A stretch of 30,692 bases of DNA. It comes from Bovifimicola sp050309585 (GTDB lineage Bacteria > Bacillota > Clostridia > Lachnospirales > Lachnospiraceae). The DNA lies in assembly GCA_050309585.1 (NCBI GenBank), contig JBNRML010000011.1, forward strand, positions 1 to 30,692, read 5' to 3'. The notes beneath the pieces were generated by a model. That model worked only from the letters and a program-made list of their open reading frames with translations. It ran no database searches and was not told where the DNA came from. Made by a program: the position numbers and the translations under genes. Of this stretch, positions 27,741 through 30,692 are shown one piece after another (within the stretch, counting starts at the first letter, position 1; every line of letters begins with the position of its first letter).

Positions 27741-28076
27741 ATGGTAAAGAGAATTATATATCCAAACATAGATATGCAACAAACAGGAAGAAAATTAAAG
27801 TATATCATTGAGTCGGCAGGTTACACGCCACGCATGATACAGGAATATTTGCATTTATCATGTGTGCAGCCGATTTACAGATGGTATAAAGGATTGATAT
27901 TACCATCTGTAGACCATTTGCTGATGCTTAGTGAACTACTAGATGTTCATATGGAAGATTTATTAGTAAAGAAAAATGCAATGCCTTTCGTATATGATAT
28001 CGAGCAATATAATGCAGAGTCAGCGCAGAGACGAATTATATTATACTGTAAAAAGATATATCAATCTGTTGCATAA
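27741..28076 (+). CDS. small Xre-type regulator (copy 2)
   Basis: The 111-residue protein is a paralogue of the one at 9605-9925 (shared TGxxLxxI, TPxxIxEyLxL, VQxxYxWxxGLxxPxxDxLxxLSxxLxV). The HTH region includes YTPRMIQEYLHLSCVQPIYRWYKG; the basic tail is RRIILYCKKIYQSVA. GGAGG is seven bases before ATG 27741, so the frame upstream to 27675 is not used. As in copy 1, a hairpin holding the next gene's SD-like site follows, here before an Xre-AAA gene. The repeat RNA promoter faces away on its 5' side. It likely controls the downstream gene. Confidence 0.82.
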   Translation: MVKRIIYPNIDMQQTGRKLKYIIESAGYTPRMIQEYLHLSCVQPIYRWYKGLILPSVDHLLMLSELLDVHMEDLLVKKNAMPFVYDIEQYNAESAQRRIILYCKKIYQSVA

Positions 28077-28109
28077 AGGTTTTGGACTAACAGTCCAATG
28101 CAAAAAGTA

Positions 28110-28199
28110 TTGACAAATGCTATCCTCTTATTATAAGCCCGCGCAGGGTTTATGGTAGGAGGATTATTTTTTATGCACCAAATGAGGAAAAGAGGTTAG
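28110..28199 (+). promoter_or_regulatory. promoter inside an SD-hiding hairpin, plus short leader ORF
   Basis: TTGACA (28110-28115) and TATAAG (28132-28137) are 16 bases apart, with a start near 28144. A 19-bp stem (28122-28140 with 28146-28164, several G-U pairs) overlaps it and buries GGAGG (28158-28162). Only RNA read from upstream would contain both arms; RNA from this promoter would have the SD free. That SD leads an eight-residue ORF (28173-28199, MHQMRKRG) ending three bases before the next gene. Confidence 0.6.
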
Positions 28200-28202
28200 A
28201 GA

Positions 28203-29432
28203 ATGTCTAGAAAAACTGTGATTTTGGAACCTAATACAGAAGATAAATTAAAGAAATTGGGGCATCGTATAAAGAAGGCAAGGTTACGTAGGAATATCAG
28301 TGCTGAAACAATTTCTGGGAAAGCTGGCATAGGAGAAAGCACATTCTATGCAATAGAGCGTGGAATAGCTACAGTGTCACTAGGAGCATATGCTGCGGTG
28401 TTGTCTGTATTGGGATTAGATAGTGATTTAGATGGAATTGCTGTGGACGAAGAAGGAAAGGCTCTGTTTTGGGAACAGAATATCATAGAACGAAAGCGAG
28501 CAAAAAGAAGAAAGGCAGATAGGAAACTGCCGGTGCCAAATGGAATAACAGATTATCGCAAGATTTCAAGTGAATATTATTACGTGGATAAAACATTGCT
28601 GATACGAGATTTTATAGATGAGCGTCCATTGGTGTCATTGTTTACTCGACCATCAGGATTTGGCAAGTCATTAAATATGGATATGTTACGAGTGTTCTTT
28701 GAAAGGACAGAGGGGGATACATCTGTTTATTTCAGAGATAAGAAAATATGGAAGTGTGGAAAGGAATATCAAGAGTACCAAGGAAAATATTCGGTTATTT
28801 ATATGTCTTTTGCAAATGTGAGAGGCGAAACGTGGGAAAGGTCATATGAACTGATTTACAAAATAATACGAGGAGAATTTGAAAGACATAAGAAACTGCT
28901 TCAAAGTGAAAAAATAATATCTTATCAAAAGGAATACATGGAGAAAATATTGAATGGGAATGCAAGTGTTGTAGATGTATCGTGTGCCTTTTTAAATCTT
29001 TCACATATGCTGCGGTTGGATTATGGAGTAGCTCCGGTTGTTATAATAGATGAATATGATGCTCCGCTTCTGATGGGGTGTGCTCATGGATATTATGATA
29101 AAGTGGTTAGTTTTATGGATATATTACTTTCCGGTGGATTAAAGGATAATCTGCACTTGGCTTACGGATTTTTGAGTGGAGTTATGAGTATTGCAAGATG
29201 GAAAGAACTGACCGGGCTTAATAATATAATAGAAAATTCTATTTTGGATAATCGTTACAGTGAGCACTTTGGGTTTTCTCAAGAGGAAGTACAAACAATG
29301 ATAGATTATTATGGCGCTACGGAAAAATATGGGGAATTTCTTGAGTGGGATGGAGGCTATTCTTTGGGAGAAAAAGAGATATTTAATCCAAGGTCTGTTG
29401 TCGAGCATTTAGCTAATGAAGTGTTACAGTGA
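28203..29432 (+). pseudogene. Xre-AAA ATPase (DUF1703-type) truncated before the nuclease domain
   Basis: The 409-codon frame starts with an HTH (residues 15-75, GHRIKKARLRRNISAETIS, ESTFYAIERGIATVSLGAY). From residue 105 it matches the AAA-ATPase-like family: GITDYRKISSEYYYVDKTLLI, SLFTRPSGFGKSLNMDMLR as Walker A, and VVIIDEYDAPL as Walker B. The family normally goes on after NPWSV with a PD-(D/E)XK nuclease domain of about 150 residues. Here NPRSVVEHLANEVLQ stops instead, and a 29-base palindrome follows. So it lacks the nuclease. The HTH fusion at the front is unusual for the family and may be its own repressor part. AGAGG precedes ATG 28203. It could still bind DNA and ATP. Confidence 0.7.
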
Positions 29433-29433
29433 G

Positions 29434-29462
29434 ACTTGAAATCACAAATTGTGATTTCAAGT
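29434..29462. repeat. perfect 29-base palindrome after the AAA gene
   Basis: The 14-base arms ACTTGAAATCACAA (29434-29447) and TTGTGATTTCAAGT (29449-29462) are perfect inverted copies around one A. It lies between the AAA stop and the -10 box of the toxin at 29481. It may be a terminator without a good T-run or an operator for the toxin promoter. Confidence 0.6.
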
Positions 29463-29480
29463 TTAAGATAAATTTGCAAA

Positions 29481-29553
29481 TATAATATACTTACCCGGGT
29501 AGTCGGGGGACGTGCTCTCATCCGTTCCGAGCCTTATGGAAAGGATGATGCTT
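29481..29553 (+). promoter_or_regulatory. -10 box and leader of the Hol_Tox-like peptide gene
   Basis: TATAAT is at 29481-29486, but only a weak -35 match (TCAAGT, 29457-29462) is at 18 bases. The leader after it, 29490-29545, is GC-rich and can fold. AAAGGA (29540-29545) is the SD. Confidence 0.45.
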
Positions 29554-29640
29554 ATGAGTACATACGAGGAATTTATGATAATCTTAATCGTAGCGTTATT
29601 GATTGTAGCAATTCTGGATATGAAAAATCATAAAAAATAG
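29554..29640 (+). CDS. 28-residue Hol_Tox-type membrane toxin
   Basis: ATG 29554 begins MSTYEEFMIILIVALLIVAI, then LDMKNHKK. This is the plan of putative holin-like toxins (Hol_Tox): an MSTYE start, one membrane helix and a basic tail. Such peptides act in the membrane and are usually type I toxins silenced by an antisense RNA. AAAGGA lies nine bases upstream; two further in-frame ATGs (29545, 29548) would add MML but disturb the spacing. A convergent promoter and terminator for an antisense RNA lie at its 3' end, as the family's logic requires. It is too short for routine ORF calls. Confidence 0.8.
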   Translation: MSTYEEFMIILIVALLIVAILDMKNHKK

Positions 29641-29741
29641 CCGTCCTGCTCTCTGGAAAAGTTTAGGACGACTACTTTTTGTAACTTGTTTTAAATTTCG
29701 CCGGGACGGGTGAAGTGCACTCACCTTCCGACTGCCTTGTT
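29632..29741 (-). ncRNA. antisense RNA antitoxin of the Hol_Tox-like gene
   Basis: Transcription would start near 29741 and run leftwards for about 110 bases over the toxin's 3' end. It ends at a nine-base stem, AGTCGTCCT/AGGACGGCT (plus 29665-29673 with 29639-29647; one G-U), followed by T6 on the minus strand (29632-29637). A GGTGA/TCACC hairpin (29709-29725) lies in its 5' part. Pairing with the toxin mRNA would lead to its decay or block translation, as known for type I pairs. Confidence 0.65.
29639..29680. terminator. bidirectional terminator at the toxin 3' end
   Basis: The AGCCGTCCT/AGGACGACT stem (29639-29647 and 29665-29673) is followed by T5 on the plus strand (29676-29680) and T6 on the minus strand. 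Confidence 0.7.
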
Positions 29742-29747
29742 AAGTAT

Positions 29748-29776
29748 ATTATAGGCAATTATTTTGAAAAATTCAA
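29748..29776 (-). promoter_or_regulatory. promoter of the antisense RNA
   Basis: On the minus strand TTGAAT (29771-29776) and TATAAT (29748-29753) are exactly 17 bases apart, a stronger match than the toxin's own promoter. Confidence 0.75.
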
Positions 29777-29824
29777 TACAAATAAAAGATAACTATTGAT
29801 AAATCAAGAGAAAGGAATAATTTT

Positions 29825-30388
29825 ATGATACCAACACTATACGAACCATTCCGCCATTGGTCAGAGAAGGGCTCTGTTTACATATTATCGGATTTGCATT
29901 TTGATGATGCAGATTGCAAGTTTATGAGTCCGGATTGGATTACTCCACAGGAACAGATTGAGATCATCAATAGGATTGTAATGAAAAATGATACATTTAT
30001 CTGCTTGGGAGACGTTGGAAGCCCGGAGTATCTCAAAGACATCAAGGCGAGAAAAAAGATTCTGATTCTCGGGAATCATGACGCAAAAGGTGCATATAAG
30101 AATTACTTTGATGAAATCTATATAGGTCCGCTTTTTATAGCGGAGAAAATATTGTTATCACATGAGCCTGTGTACGGATTGCCATGGTGCCTGAATATAC
30201 ACGGTCATGACCATAATCATATGGAACCATACAAAGAGGGATGTAAGCACATTAATATGGCGGCGAATGTATGTGGATATACACCGATAAATCTTGGAAA
30301 GATTATCAAGGAAGGTGTGCTTGCAGATGTTCCGAGCATTCATCGGATGACGATTGACAGGCAGGTGGAAAGAGGAAAGAAAAAATAG
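29825..30388 (+). CDS. metallophosphoesterase (calcineurin-like)
   Basis: The 187-residue protein has all the metal motifs of the calcineurin-like superfamily: SDLHFDD (D23, H25), LGDVG (D63), LGNHD (N84, H85), SHEP (H113) and HGHDH (H126, H128). It should bind two metal ions and cut phosphoesters. Small stand-alone members like this are common in phages and elements; substrate and role are unknown. GAAAGGAATAA precedes the ATG by a few bases. It lies between two micro-toxin-like loci and has its own upstream gap containing the antisense promoter on the other strand. It is complete. Confidence 0.88.
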   Translation: MIPTLYEPFRHWSEKGSVYILSDLHFDDADCKFMSPDWITPQEQIEIINRIVMKNDTFICLGDVGSPEYLKDIKARKKILILGNHDAKGAYKNYFDEIYIGPLFIAEKILLSHEPVYGLPWCLNIHGHDHNHMEPYKEGCKHINMAANVCGYTPINLGKIIKEGVLADVPSIHRMTIDRQVERGKKK

Positions 30389-30440
30389 AACAAGTTTTGT
30401 TAAAAAGATAAACGGAATATGTTTACGGAAGGAGGCGGTC

Positions 30441-30527
30441 ATGCTAAGCTGCCTCATCGACAAGGCACTGATTTGTGGATTGATATGGTCTGTAAGTTGG
30501 TGCCTTTCTTTGTGTATTAGAATATGA
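30441..30527 (+). CDS. 28-residue hydrophobic micro-protein
   Basis: AAGGAGG (30429-30435) is five bases before ATG 30441. The peptide reads MLSCLIDKALICGLIWSVSW, then CLSLCIRI: one membrane helix with four cysteines. A frameshifted relative sits at 11434-11516, with identical leading bases (GAATATGTTTAC). It overlaps the next micro-ORF by ATGA. Strong SD and coupling suggest that it is made. It may be a small membrane toxin or regulator; the class is not known to me. Confidence 0.5.
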   Translation: MLSCLIDKALICGLIWSVSWCLSLCIRI

Positions 30528-30604
30528 ACAGGACTCAAAGAGGTGTGCGGCTCCGAGCTTATAGCGAGGTTCTTAGCAATGTCATTAAGATAAATAGATA
30601 TTAG
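30524..30604 (+). CDS. 26-residue basic micro-protein coupled to the hydrophobic one
   Basis: The start overlaps the stop at 30525-30527 by ATGA, and a stop at 30602-30604 lies two bases before a strong terminator. The peptide is basic (MNRTQRGVRLRAYSEVLSNV, then IKINRY). No own SD is seen, so it would depend on translation of the first. It could be the partner of the membrane peptide, or the ATGA could be chance. Confidence 0.4.
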   Translation: MNRTQRGVRLRAYSEVLSNVIKINRY

Positions 30605-30605
30605 T

Positions 30606-30656
30606 ATCATCCTATTTCTAACTTTTCAAATATAGCTTAGGAATAGGATGATTTTT
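30606..30656 (+). terminator. terminator after the micro-ORF pair
   Basis: ATCATCCTATT (30606-30616) pairs with AATAGGATGAT (30642-30652), with an inner CTAA/TTAG stem, and runs into five Ts. Confidence 0.88.
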
Positions 30657-30692
30657 ATTGTATTTTGAATTTTTGGGCAAACACAAATAGAC

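Overview
The window is low-GC, uses AT-rich codons and strong Shine-Dalgarno (SD) sites, and carries gene families typical of gut Clostridia. A Lachnospiraceae-like Firmicute chromosome is the best guess; this is inferred from gene content, not from a marker search.

Layout. 1-5.9 kb looks like ordinary chromosome: truA, a DUF1622 membrane protein, a YjbR-MGMT fusion, a broken DUF6544-like gene, and a small membrane protein plus MATE exporter divergent from a LysR regulator. From about 5.9 kb to the end the sequence is accessory and patchwork. 5.9-6.6 kb holds transposon relics (DUF6809, TnpV). 6.9-9.3 kb (minus strand) holds an Xre repressor, an ImmA/IrrE protease, and a three-gene DUF4417 / toxin-like / immunity-like operon. 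9.6-11.4 kb holds a small Xre regulator, a RhuM-Fic protein and an antitoxin-like gene. 11.6-15.5 kb holds an HTH gene, a PLD-like SF2 helicase with a DUF3427-like C terminus, a NUDIX hydrolase and a broken methyltransferase. 15.5-22.2 kb is a decayed siphophage head module (terminase, portal, prohead protease, capsid, amidase, integrase; most truncated or frameshifted) with an intact DUF3990 toxin / HTH antitoxin pair inserted between terminase and portal. 22.3-25.0 kb is a DUF262-HNH (GmrSD-like) gene with a DUF5677-like partner. 25.0-25.8 kb is non-coding and rich in structure. 25.8-27.4 kb is a HipA-like kinase with its antitoxin. 27.4-29.4 kb holds a candidate structured RNA, a second small Xre regulator and a truncated Xre-AAA ATPase. 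29.4-30.7 kb holds a Hol_Tox-like peptide with an antisense RNA, a metallophosphoesterase and two overlapping micro-ORFs.

How it fits together. The right three quarters is a defence and toxin-antitoxin island built over a dead prophage. Many modules keep their own promoter, operators and terminator, which suggests they are kept while the phage genes rot.

The most novel-looking item is a roughly 190-nt minus-strand RNA at 27452-27639. It has three tandem 63-64-nt repeats whose outer stems are kept by compensatory and G-U changes that work only on the minus strand, a TTGATT-17-TATCAT promoter, and a terminal T-run. Other notable points: two copies of an Xre / SD-hiding hairpin / effector arrangement; two different toxin families (Fic and DUF3990) beside antitoxin-like proteins sharing one domain; and two related micro-ORF loci. 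No database search was possible, so family names rest on recognition of motifs.
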